In this document: positions 40,714-48,613 of the stretch, one piece after another | How positions within the stretch are numbered: the stretch's first letter is position 1 | Layout of the letters: every line of letters begins with the position of its first letter | Assembly: GCF_004402785.1 (NCBI RefSeq) | Contig: NZ_SOFP01000027.1 | Location: 468 to 55,581, forward strand | DNA length: 55,114 nt | Reading direction: 5' to 3' | Source of the DNA: Cryobacterium algoritolerans | GTDB lineage: Bacteria > Actinomycetota > Actinomycetes > Actinomycetales > Microbacteriaceae | Notes under the pieces: generated by a model | Told to the model about the DNA's origin: nothing | Databases searched by the model: none | The model's input: only the letters and a program-made list of their open reading frames with translations | Program-made: the position numbers and the translations under genes

Positions 40714-41642
40714 GAGTGGTCGGCGCCTCGCTCGTGCGCAAGATGCGTGGCGGGTTCAAGCTGGAAGGTGCTGTGTTCGACGTCAAAGTGGCCCACGAGG
40801 CAGGCCTGCAGTTCATCGAGGACGCGGGGGGCGTGACCGTCGTGGAAGCACTCGTCGGTCAGGATGACGTGCGCAGACAGAGCCGGAAGATCCGATGTCA
40901 CCGTCCAGGCGTGCAAGTCGTGGACGTCGAGGACATGGGCGGGCTCCAACAGGTGGCCGCGGATCATGGCAAGGTCAACGTTTTCGGGTGTCCCTTCCAG
41001 GAGTATGCGACCCGAGTCACGCAGGAGCCCCCACGCGGCGTAGAGCATCAGGCCCACGACGACGAGGGAGGCGATCGCGTCGGCACGGTTGAACCCGGTC
41101 AGAAGGATCACCAGGCCCGCGATGACGGTGGCGATGAACCCGTACAGGTCAGTCAGGATGTGCTGGAACGACCCTTCGACGTTCAAGCTGGTCCGGTTCG
41201 CTTTCGCGAGAACCCAAACAGCAACGAGGTTCACCGCGACGCCGAGGAGGGCCACGAACAAGACCGGGCCGCCCTGGACGGGCGGCGGATCGATCAGGCG
41301 GCGAATAGCTTCGATCGCAACGATCGCACTGATCACGACGAGGGTGATGCCGTTCACCGCGGCCGAGAGGATCTCGGCTCGCTTGAAACCAAAGGTCCAG
41401 TTCGCGCTTGTCGGCCGCGCGGCCAAGCGAATCGCGAGCAGAGACCCGGCGATCGCGGCCGCGTCCGTGAGCATGTGACCGGCGTCCGACAGGAGCACCA
41501 GGGAGCCGGAGATGATCGCGACGATCACCTCGATGACCATAAATCCGAGGAGCATTGCCAGGGCGACCATGAGATAGCGGGAGTCCGCGCCCGCAGTCGC
41601 GCCGTGCGCGTGGGGTGCATCCTTCTTCGTGGTGTCGGTCAC
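40710..41642 (-). CDS. Classical cation diffusion facilitator (CzcD-like)
   Basis: 310 residues from GTG 41642, overlapping the regulator stop by GTGA. A His-containing N-terminus (DAPHAHGATAG) precedes six helices. The zinc site is complete: LLSDAGHMLTDAAAI in helix 2 and FQHILTDLYGFIATV in helix 5. A cytoplasmic domain follows (NVDLAMIRGHLLEPAHVLDV-HDLHAWTVTSDLPALSAHV). It should export Zn2+, Co2+ or Cd2+ by proton antiport, under the CadC-type regulator. Confidence 0.92.
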   Translation of the reverse strand: MTDTTKKDAPHAHGATAGADSRYLMVALAMLLGFMVIEVIVAIISGSLVLLSDAGHMLTDAAAIAGSLLAIRLAARPTSANWTFGFKRAEILSAAVNGITLVVISAIVAIEAIRRLIDPPPVQGGPVLFVALLGVAVNLVAVWVLAKANRTSLNVEGSFQHILTDLYGFIATVIAGLVILLTGFNRADAIASLVVVGLMLYAAWGLLRDSGRILLEGTPENVDLAMIRGHLLEPAHVLDVHDLHAWTVTSDLPALSAHVILTDECFHDGHAPRVLDELQACLVGHFDVEHSTFQLEPATHLAHERGADHS

Positions 41643-42055
41643 TCCCTGTCCGTCCGTGAGATGGCATGCTCGGGGTGGGCCGCCACGGTATGCCCGGTGT
41701 GCGTCAGACCAAGATCCAGCAGCATCCGCACGTGAGCGTCGTCGAGACGGTAGTAAGCCATCCGCCCCCGCCGAGACACGGACACGACCCGGTGCGCGCG
41801 AAGCAGGCGCAAGGCGTGACTGACGGAGCTTTCGCTCATCGAAGTGGTCGCGGCGAGGTCGCAGACACACATTTCTCCGCCTCCGAGCAACGACATCAGC
41901 AATCGGAGCCGGCCGGGATCGCCGAGGAGGGAGAACACGTCCGCCAACTCTGTCACGGCGTGCGCGCCGGGAAGGGTGTCTCGGACCCAGGCGACCTTTC
42001 CCGGGTCCACCATTTTCAGTTCACAGGCGTCGATCGCCTCGATTTCCACAGCCAT
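41639..42055 (-). CDS. CadC/SmtB-type metal-responsive repressor
   Basis: 138 residues from ATG 42055 (GTG 42058 lies next to it; AGGAG precedes both). A winged helix is present (SLLGDPGRLRLLMSLLGGGE then TSMSESSVSHALRLLRAHRV). Cys63-x-Cys65 in EMCVCDLA plus an N-terminal Cys11 fit the CadC site for Cd, Pb or Zn. C-terminal histidines (THTGHTVAAHPEH) may give a second zinc site. It heads the CDF operon and faces a perfect palindrome. Confidence 0.9.
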   Translation of the reverse strand: MAVEIEAIDACELKMVDPGKVAWVRDTLPGAHAVTELADVFSLLGDPGRLRLLMSLLGGGEMCVCDLAATTSMSESSVSHALRLLRAHRVVSVSRRGRMAYYRLDDAHVRMLLDLGLTHTGHTVAAHPEHAISRTDRE

Positions 42056-42064
42056 CACAACTCC

Positions 42065-42088
42065 TCATCTGATTAAACGTTCAGATGA
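42065..42088. promoter_or_regulatory. Operator of the CDF operon
   Basis: TCATCTGA (42065-42072), eight bases, TCAGATGA (42081-42088): a perfect inverted repeat that overlaps the ribosome-site region of the CadC-type gene. Size and place fit an SmtB/CadC-type operator. Confidence 0.65.
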
Positions 42089-42167
42089 AGAGTAGCAGAG
42101 TAGGTGTCTGCCTAAAGGAGTTCGCCGCCGGCATGCCAATGCGTCCGCTCGCGGCTATGGTGCGGAC

Positions 42168-42380
42168 TCAGGGCTCGGTGTCCGAAGGCTCCGGGATGGC
42201 AGAGACGTCAGGGGTGATGGGGATGCTTTCCCCCTGACCGGCGATTACCTTGAAGGCGGTGTCATCGTTCAACAGTGTGGCCCAGCCCGGCGGGCAACTG
42301 CTGGACAGCTTCCCTGCGGAGAACTTTACGAATGCGCCTCCGACCTGCCTGCTCACCCGGACGTCGCCCCGGCCGGACAA
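42168..42380 (-). CDS. Short hypothetical frame, possibly a fragment
   Basis: 70 codons ending in a peptide that looks like protein (VGGAFVKFSAGKLSSSCPPG, WATLLNDDTAFKVIAGQGES). No ribosome site and no family were recognised. It may be the end of a lost gene at the island edge. Confidence 0.25.
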   Translation of the reverse strand: MSGRGDVRVSRQVGGAFVKFSAGKLSSSCPPGWATLLNDDTAFKVIAGQGESIPITPDVSAIPEPSDTEP

Positions 42381-42461
42381 CCCGTCGAGACCAGTGCATG
42401 AACGGCAGACGATGACGCGCGGCGAGAGCAGTCGGACGCGTCGTTCTTCACCGAACTGAGC

Positions 42462-42690
42462 ATGGATACAGCCCGCGGCCGAACCACATGTGAAGAGGTC
42501 GAGGAATCCGAAGCCGACCTGGCCCGGTTCCGCATCTGGATCGGCAGAATCCGTACCGGGGACTACTCACCGCCCCACTCGGCGACCGTGTCCAGGACGA
42601 GCTGGCCCGCGCAGAAGAGGCAATGACTCGATTCGCGGAAGCCGCGATGCTCGCCAGTCAGAGCCCCGACCAGAACGTCAACCGGGCTGA
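42462..42690 (+). pseudogene. ChrB-like chromate-resistance protein, C-terminal remnant
   Basis: From ATG 42462 the frame reads EEVEESEADLARFRIWIGRI-RTGDYSPP and ends at TGA 42624; in the next frame the homology continues GDRVQDELARAEEAMTRFAE-AAML. The E-E-x-E-x-D-L-x-R-x-R-x-W-x-x-R-I and the later A-E-E-A-x-x-x-F segment match the end of ChrB-type proteins. A single frameshift breaks it and the N-terminus is gone. It fits the metal-resistance theme of the neighbours. Confidence 0.45.
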
Positions 42691-42844
42691 CCCGGCCCCC
42701 GACGGCTGCGCTCGCTCTGACGGCACCACGACCGCAGAGCTGCCAGGACGGAGACACGCACGAGCAACCTACAGCGTTACGCAAATCCTTCATGCCGGCA
42801 GATCCGGCCGGGTTTTGACGCACTGGGGGAGAGCGACTTGCGGA

Positions 42845-43021
42845 TCAGGACTCGGCGGGAAGCCACCGGTGAACCTCATCGGTCAGGGCGTCCAAGGCCC
42901 GACAGATGCTCACGAGGGCCTCTTCAACCCCCCGAGGGGCGGCGCCGTCCTCCTCGATCGTGTTGATGTGGCCCTCGAGCAGGCCGAGCTGGGTCTGGAC
43001 GATCGTCATGTTGTCAACCAT
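42845..43021 (-). CDS. Small helical hypothetical protein
   Basis: 58 residues from ATG 43021. The sequence (MVDNMTIVQTQLGLLEGHIN then TIEEDGAAPRGVEEALVSIC and RALDALTDEVHRWLP) predicts two amphipathic helices. No clear ribosome site is seen; the composition looks like real protein. Function is unknown. Divergent from the second phosphatase gene, about 100 bases away. Confidence 0.45.
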   Translation of the reverse strand: MVDNMTIVQTQLGLLEGHINTIEEDGAAPRGVEEALVSICRALDALTDEVHRWLPAES

Positions 43022-43121
43022 CAACCCAGCGTAGGCGGGGCGTCGATGCCGGCCGTCCGACGGGGCGAACAATGTCGTCGACCCGGTGACCCGGCGGCGC
43101 CTGGAGACGGATGATGGTGTC

Positions 43122-44273
43122 ATGAGAAGACCGCGCAGGCGCTGGGTCATCGCCACGGCCGTAGTGGTGCTGGTCGCGCTCGCCGCGGCGGTGCTGTGGC
43201 AGGTCGCCGGGCCGCGGGGCGCAACCCCGGTGAACCGGGCCGGACCGACGAGCGCCCCCGACGCGTCGGCCCACCCCGGTGTGCAGCACATCACGGTGAT
43301 CAACCTCGAGAACAAGAGCTACGACCAGACCTGGGGGGCCGGCTCGCCGGCTCCCTACCTCTCGTCGACGCTGCGCGACGAGGGAGTGCTCCTCAGCCAG
43401 TACTTCGGGGTGGCGCATCACTCGTTGCCGAACTACCTCGCGCAGATTTCCGGCCAGGGCCCGAACCGGCAGACCCAGTCCGACTGCCAGACCTACACCT
43501 CGTTCGAACAGACCGGTACGGCCGCGTTCGGCCAGGCCATCGGCGACGGCTGCGTCTACCCGGCCGGCGTGCCCACGGTGGCCGGCCAGCTCAGCGACAC
43601 CGGCCGCACCTGGAAGGGCTACTCAGAGGACACGGGGGAAGCGTGCCGGCATCCGTCGCCCGGTGCCCATGACGACACCCAGCGCGCCAGGTCCGGCGAC
43701 CAGTACGCGGCCCGGCACAACCCGTTCGTCTACTTCGCCGCCATCACCGACTCGCCGGACTGCGCGCGGAACGTGCTGGACCTCGGCGCACTGCCCGCCG
43801 ACCTCGCCGCCGTCGACACCACGCCGAACCTCGCGATCATCACCCCGAATCTCTGCCACGACGGCCACGATGCGCCCTGCGTCGATGGGGAGCCTGGCGG
43901 CCTGGCCGGCGCCGACGCGTGGCTGCGGGAGTGGGTGCCGCGGATCCTGGCCTCACCGGCCTTCCGGCAGGATGGCATGCTCGTGATCACCTTCGACGAG
44001 TCCGACAGCGTGGAATCCGACTCGACCGCCTGCTGCGGTGAATCGGCCGGGCCGGGTGCCGCCCGGCCCGGCATCGACGGACCCGGCGGCGGCCGGGTCG
44101 GCGCCCTGGTGCTCTCCCCGTTCATCGCGGGCGGCACCGAATCGAACACGCCCTACAATCACTACAGCCTGCTCGCGAGCATCGAGGATGCCTTCGGCCT
44201 GCCCTATCTCGGTTACGCCGCCACGCCTGGCCTGGCCCGGTTCGGGGCGGATGTCTTCACCTCCTTACCCTGA
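43122..44273 (+). CDS. Secreted acid-phosphatase-like phosphoesterase (SapM-like), copy 2
   Basis: 383 residues from ATG 43122. A basic start (MRRPRRRW) and a signal anchor (VIATAVVVLVALAAAVLW) precede a domain nearly superimposable on the copy at 31533: HITVINLENKSYDQTWG, AHHSLPNYLAQISGQGPN, TPNLCHDGHDAPC, LVITFDESDSVESDSTACC and SPFIAGGTESNTPYNHYSLL. The catalytic and metal segments are all kept. The two copies look like an old tandem duplication with the metal island between them. Confidence 0.85.
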   Translation: MRRPRRRWVIATAVVVLVALAAAVLWQVAGPRGATPVNRAGPTSAPDASAHPGVQHITVINLENKSYDQTWGAGSPAPYLSSTLRDEGVLLSQYFGVAHHSLPNYLAQISGQGPNRQTQSDCQTYTSFEQTGTAAFGQAIGDGCVYPAGVPTVAGQLSDTGRTWKGYSEDTGEACRHPSPGAHDDTQRARSGDQYAARHNPFVYFAAITDSPDCARNVLDLGALPADLAAVDTTPNLAIITPNLCHDGHDAPCVDGEPGGLAGADAWLREWVPRILASPAFRQDGMLVITFDESDSVESDSTACCGESAGPGAARPGIDGPGGGRVGALVLSPFIAGGTESNTPYNHYSLLASIEDAFGLPYLGYAATPGLARFGADVFTSLP

Positions 44274-44364
44274 CTTATCCAGGCTGTGGATGATCCGTCC
44301 AATGTCACGGGTCCGGGTCGCCACTAGATTCAGGGCATACCGATGCCGAGCGAATGGAGCACGA

Positions 44365-45549
44365 GTGCACAACCAGGTCGATCACAGCCGGGCCGCGACC
44401 TCGAGGCCACTGGACGGGATCCTGGTCGCGGACTTCTCCAGGGTGCTGGCCGGTCCGCTCGCCACCGTGACGCTGGCCGACCTGGGAGCCCGGGTGATCA
44501 AGGTGGAGCGACCGGGCAGCGGCGACGACACCCGCGGCTGGGGCCCGCCCTTTTCCGCCACGGGGGCCACCTATTTCGAGAGCGTCAACCGCAACAAGGA
44601 ATCCCTCTGCCTGGACCTCGCCGACGACGCCGACCTCGCCGTCGCCCGGGCGCTCGCACTCAAGGCCGACGTGCTGGTCGAGAACTTCAAACCCGGTGGG
44701 ATGGACCGTCTCGGACTCGGCTATGACAGCCTCCGGGCGGAAAATCCCGGCCTCGTCTACGCCTCGATCACCGGGTTCGGAAGCGCCGGAGGGGCGGATC
44801 TGCTCGGCTACGACTTCATGGTGCAGGCGTTGGGTGGGCTGATGAGCGTGACGGGGGATGAGAGCGGTCCGATGAAGGTCGGCGTCGCCCTGGTCGACGT
44901 GCTTACGGCGAAGGACGCGACCATCGGAGTCCTGGCCGCCCTGACCGCCCGCGCGGCCACCGGCCTCGGAGCGCGGCTGGAGATGAACCTGCTGTCGAGC
45001 CTGCAGGGCGCGCTGGCCAACCAGGCCCAGGCGTACCTCGGCGCGGGCGTCGTGCCCGGCCGGATGGGCAACCGGCATCCGTCGATCGTTCCGTACCAGT
45101 TGCTCGCCTGTGCGGACGGCCCACTGGCCGTGGCCTGCGGCAACGACGGCCAATTCGCCAGGCTCGTTGGGGTGCTCGGCGACGAGGGCCTGGCCACCGA
45201 CCCGCGCTTCTCGACCAACTCGGCACGCGTGCATCACCGGGAGGAGCTCGTGGGCCTTCTGGAAACGCGCCTCGCGGGGGCTCCGGCGCTGTCCTGGCAG
45301 AACCGGCTCACCGCAGTCGGCGTGCCGGCCGGGCAGGTGGCCAGCATCGCCGAGGGCATCGAGCTCGCCCAGTCGCTGGGGCTGGAGCCCACGATCGAGG
45401 TGCAGAATGCCTCGGGCGCCACCGTGGGCCGCCAGATCCGACATCCCGTCAACTGGACGCCGCCGTTGGCGCCACGAACCAGCGCGCCGCCGGCCCTCGG
45501 CGAGCACAGCGACGCGATCCGCGCCTGGCTCGCCGGCCCCGGAGCTTAG
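44365..45549 (+). CDS. CaiB/BaiF family CoA-transferase
   Basis: 394 residues from GTG 44365 with TGGAGC upstream. Class III CoA-transferase pattern: LDGILVADFSRVLAGPLATV-TLADLGARVIKVE, NRNKESLCLDL, NPGLVYASITGFG and the catalytic aspartate region LGYDFMVQALGGLMSVTG. It moves CoA between acyl-CoA and a free acid. Next to a glutaryl-CoA-type dehydrogenase, succinyl-CoA:glutarate transfer is the likely reaction, by inference. It is convergent with PucR, the two stop codons overlapping. Confidence 0.85.
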   Translation: MHNQVDHSRAATSRPLDGILVADFSRVLAGPLATVTLADLGARVIKVERPGSGDDTRGWGPPFSATGATYFESVNRNKESLCLDLADDADLAVARALALKADVLVENFKPGGMDRLGLGYDSLRAENPGLVYASITGFGSAGGADLLGYDFMVQALGGLMSVTGDESGPMKVGVALVDVLTAKDATIGVLAALTARAATGLGARLEMNLLSSLQGALANQAQAYLGAGVVPGRMGNRHPSIVPYQLLACADGPLAVACGNDGQFARLVGVLGDEGLATDPRFSTNSARVHHREELVGLLETRLAGAPALSWQNRLTAVGVPAGQVASIAEGIELAQSLGLEPTIEVQNASGATVGRQIRHPVNWTPPLAPRTSAPPALGEHSDAIRAWLAGPGA

Positions 45550-47123
45550 ACGGGCTGCACCGGCTGTGCGGTCACGCCGCGCATGGCCAGCCACAGGTTC
45601 GCGGCCACATCCGGATCATCGAGGTCCTCGTCGATCAGCCGGGAGGCAATCTCAATCCGGTGTCTCAGGGAATTTCGGTGCAGCTGCAGGTCCCTGGCGG
45701 TGGTCTCCCACTGGCCGCGATGGCGCAGGTAGCACCGCACGGTTTCCAACAGATCCGCCCTGGGGTACCCCTTGAGTGCGTCGACCCAGGCCTCGGCCCG
45801 CGGATCGAGCATGTTCTCCACCGGCACCAGTTGCCCGGGCGAAGCGCGCCGGCACGCCCTTCCCACCTCCAGCACGCTGCCGGAGACCTGACCGAGCGGC
45901 ACCGGGCCGCTCACCGCGGCCGCGAACCGGGCAGGGCGGGCAGTCGGCGGTAGTCCGGGCCCCGGAACCGCGGCCGAACCCCGCCCGCTCCATCCCTGTC
46001 CAGTCGAGCCGTCCGGCTCCGCATTCGACTCGTCGTTCTGCTCGGCCAAGACCAGGTAGCTGAGCCCGTCGAAGGTGCACCGCAGGCTCGAGCGTCGGAT
46101 GCTCCGCCGCAGCTCCGCGGCGTCCTCGCGAGTCGCCATGGCGGCTATGACGTCGGCAAGCTCCTCGGTCGAGAGCAGGTCCACCTGGTCGCCGGTGACG
46201 GCCAGAACCCGAACCCGTTCCGTGAACGGGGGCAGGCCCAGTTCCGCCGCGGCGAGGCGCGCGGCATCGATGTAACCGTGCAGGAGCATGGTCGCGGTGG
46301 TTCCGCCCAGAATCGCGTTGGCGCGGCGAAGTTCCCAATCCTGTTGCGCCGTGATCGAGAGCAGCATGCACCCGGTCAGCATGAGCTGGCGGTCGGACGG
46401 GCGAAGCGAGCGCCCGGCCCCGACCGCCAGGAACCCGGCGGTTCGCCGGCCGGCCACGATGGAGTACTCGACCACATCCGTTCCCAGCAGCGGGAAGGTC
46501 GCCGCGGCGTGCGTGCCGGCCAGGTTCAGCCTCGCCGTCTCTTCTCGCAGCTTCGGCAGAACCCGGCTCTCGGTCGGCGGCCAGAGGGACTCCGGTGAGC
46601 CGTCGGCCGGCAGGTATGCGGCCCAGCCGCCCAGCGCCTCGGCCAGGGCCTTCACCACGGATGCCGCGGCTGCCGGCCGTGTGGCGGCGCGCGCGAGTGA
46701 GGTCTGCAGTCCCAGGTTCGCGGCGAAGTCGGCCTGTTCGGTGCGGCTCACGAGGTCCCAGTAGGACCGCGACACCTGCAGGAAGGGGGTCCCGTCCGGA
46801 ACGATCAGCAGCGCCAGCCCTGCCTCCCGGCACGCGTCGGCGAGGTGCGGCGGAACGTGGTCGGTACCCGCGCCGAGGCCGAGGCCCAGGGCTGCCACCC
46901 CGTGGTCGACGAGCCGCCCGACGTACCGGCGCACATGCTCGTCGGTTCCGGCCACGGGGATCCCGGTGGTCAGCAGGAGTTCCCCGCCTCCCAGATACGG
47001 CGTCGGGTCGTCCAGCTCGGAGATGTGGACCCCGGTGAGGTCACGGCGGGCCGGTCGCTCGCCGTGCGGCTGAAGGTCGCGTCCGAGTCGTTCCTGAAGC
47101 TGCGCCAGGCTGATCGTCACCAT
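45546..47123 (-). CDS. PucR-family transcriptional regulator
   Basis: 525 residues from ATG 47123 behind AAGGA. The N-terminal PucR domain spans about 1-120 (ISELDDPTPYLGGGELLLTT), a GGDEF-like or central regulatory region follows, and the C-terminus is the HTH_30 helix-turn-helix (LLETVRCYLRHRGQWETTAR, LHRNSLRHRIE). PucR-type proteins activate amino-acid, purine or GABA catabolic genes. It is divergent from the aminotransferase gene with a 15-bp inverted repeat between, so it very likely governs the catabolic operon. Confidence 0.88.
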   Translation of the reverse strand: MVTISLAQLQERLGRDLQPHGERPARRDLTGVHISELDDPTPYLGGGELLLTTGIPVAGTDEHVRRYVGRLVDHGVAALGLGLGAGTDHVPPHLADACREAGLALLIVPDGTPFLQVSRSYWDLVSRTEQADFAANLGLQTSLARAATRPAAAASVVKALAEALGGWAAYLPADGSPESLWPPTESRVLPKLREETARLNLAGTHAAATFPLLGTDVVEYSIVAGRRTAGFLAVGAGRSLRPSDRQLMLTGCMLLSITAQQDWELRRANAILGGTTATMLLHGYIDAARLAAAELGLPPFTERVRVLAVTGDQVDLLSTEELADVIAAMATREDAAELRRSIRRSSLRCTFDGLSYLVLAEQNDESNAEPDGSTGQGWSGRGSAAVPGPGLPPTARPARFAAAVSGPVPLGQVSGSVLEVGRACRRASPGQLVPVENMLDPRAEAWVDALKGYPRADLLETVRCYLRHRGQWETTARDLQLHRNSLRHRIEIASRLIDEDLDDPDVAANLWLAMRGVTAQPVQPV

Positions 47124-47151
47124 GGGGATCCTTTTCGACTCTGAATCGGAC

Positions 47152-47166
47152 AATATCTTGGATATT
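47152..47166. promoter_or_regulatory. Inverted repeat in the PucR-aminotransferase gap
   Basis: AATATC-TTG-GATATT, perfect six-base arms, midway between the divergent starts. It is a candidate PucR site. The aminotransferase has no visible ribosome site, so its mRNA may be leaderless. Confidence 0.5.
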
Positions 47167-47239
47167 CTAGCCAAACTGCAGCATCGTCTTGGACGATTCA
47201 TACGATGTCATGCGGCGTGCTCTCGCCTACATTTATGCG

Positions 47240-48613
47240 ATGGATACAGCGATCGTTCCCCAATCTCGACACGTCCGCACCGCCATCCCGGGCCCGCGGT
47301 CCGCGGCGCTGCATGCCGAACGGGTGCAGCAGGTCTCCAGCGGGTTCGGCATTGCGCTGCCGGTTTTCATCGACCGGGCCGGCGGCGGCATCCTGCAGGA
47401 CGTCGACGGCAACCGCATCATCGACTTCGCCTCGGGCATTGCGGTCACCAGCGTCGGAGCCGCCAACCCGCTCGTGCAGGCCCGCGTCACGGAGCAACTG
47501 GCCCGTTTCAGCCACACCTGTTTCATGGTCACCGAGTACGACTCGTTCACTGCGGTCTGCGCCTGGCTGAACGCACACACCCCCGGCGACTTCGAGAAGC
47601 GCACCGCACTGTTTTCCACCGGGTCGGAGGCCGTGGAGAACGCCATCAAGATTGCACGGGCTGCGACCGGCCGGTCGAAGGTCCTCGTCTTCGACGACGC
47701 GTATCATGGCCGCTCCCTGCTGACCATGGCCATGACTGCCAAGGAGAAGCCATACAAGGTCAGTTTCGGGCCCTTCCCCACCGAGATCGTCCGTGCGCCG
47801 ATGGCGGCCCCGCTGCGCTGGCCGAGCGGAGCGGAGAACGCCACTGCCGAGGCGCTCGCGGGGGTTGAGGTGGTCCTGGCCGAGCAGGGCCCGGACACCT
47901 TCGCCGCACTGGTGATCGAGCCAATCCAGGGAGAGGGCGGCTTCATCGTTCCCGCCGCCGGCTTCCTGGCCGGGCTGCGCGACATCGCGGCCCGTCACGG
48001 GATCGTCTTCGTGCTCGACGAGGTGCAGGCCGGCATGGGCCGCACCGGCACGATGTTCGCCAGCGAACACGAGGGCGTCGCCGGGGACCTCCTCATCACG
48101 GGGAAGGCACTCGGTGGGGGGCTGCCGCTCACCGCCGTGACCGGCCGCGCCCTGCTGATGAACGCCGTGCACACCGGGGGACTCGGCGGCACCTATGCCG
48201 GTAACCCGCTGGCCTGCGCGGCCGCGCTCGGCGTCTTCGAGGCATTCGAAAACGGTGATCTGCTCGCCGGAGCGCGGCGCATCGAGAGCACCGCCCGCCG
48301 GGTCCTGGAGCCGCTCGTGGCCGCAGACTCCCCAATCGTCGACTTCCGTGGTCGTGGCGCCATGCTCGCGATCGAATTCGCCGATTGCGGAACCCTCCGG
48401 CCGCGCCCCGAGCTCGCCGCCGCGGTCGCCGCGCGCTGCCACGAGCAAGGGGTGCTCGTGCTGGTCTGCGGAACGTACGGGAACGTCATCCGTCTGCTTC
48501 CCCCGCTCGTCATCGGCCAGGACCTGCTCGAAGACGGACTTGCCGTGCTGCGGGAAGCCGCCCTGTCCGTCTACGCCGACTGGCCTGTCGGCACCGGGGC
48601 GGTGCGCGCGTGA
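47240..48613 (+). CDS. gabT: Omega-amino-acid aminotransferase (GABA/5-aminovalerate type)
   Basis: 457 residues from ATG 47240. Class III aminotransferase: FSTGSEAVENAIKIARAATG, DDAYHGRSLLTMAMTAKEKP, EPIQGEGGFIVP, and the PLP lysine K289 in LLITGKALGGGLPL. It converts 4-aminobutyrate or 5-aminovalerate to the semialdehyde using 2-oxoglutarate. Given the neighbouring glutaryl-CoA-type dehydrogenase and CoA-transferase, 5-aminovalerate (five carbons) is the better guess, so davT may be a more exact name. It overlaps the next gene by GTGA. Confidence 0.9.
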   Translation: MDTAIVPQSRHVRTAIPGPRSAALHAERVQQVSSGFGIALPVFIDRAGGGILQDVDGNRIIDFASGIAVTSVGAANPLVQARVTEQLARFSHTCFMVTEYDSFTAVCAWLNAHTPGDFEKRTALFSTGSEAVENAIKIARAATGRSKVLVFDDAYHGRSLLTMAMTAKEKPYKVSFGPFPTEIVRAPMAAPLRWPSGAENATAEALAGVEVVLAEQGPDTFAALVIEPIQGEGGFIVPAAGFLAGLRDIAARHGIVFVLDEVQAGMGRTGTMFASEHEGVAGDLLITGKALGGGLPLTAVTGRALLMNAVHTGGLGGTYAGNPLACAAALGVFEAFENGDLLAGARRIESTARRVLEPLVAADSPIVDFRGRGAMLAIEFADCGTLRPRPELAAAVAARCHEQGVLVLVCGTYGNVIRLLPPLVIGQDLLEDGLAVLREAALSVYADWPVGTGAVRA

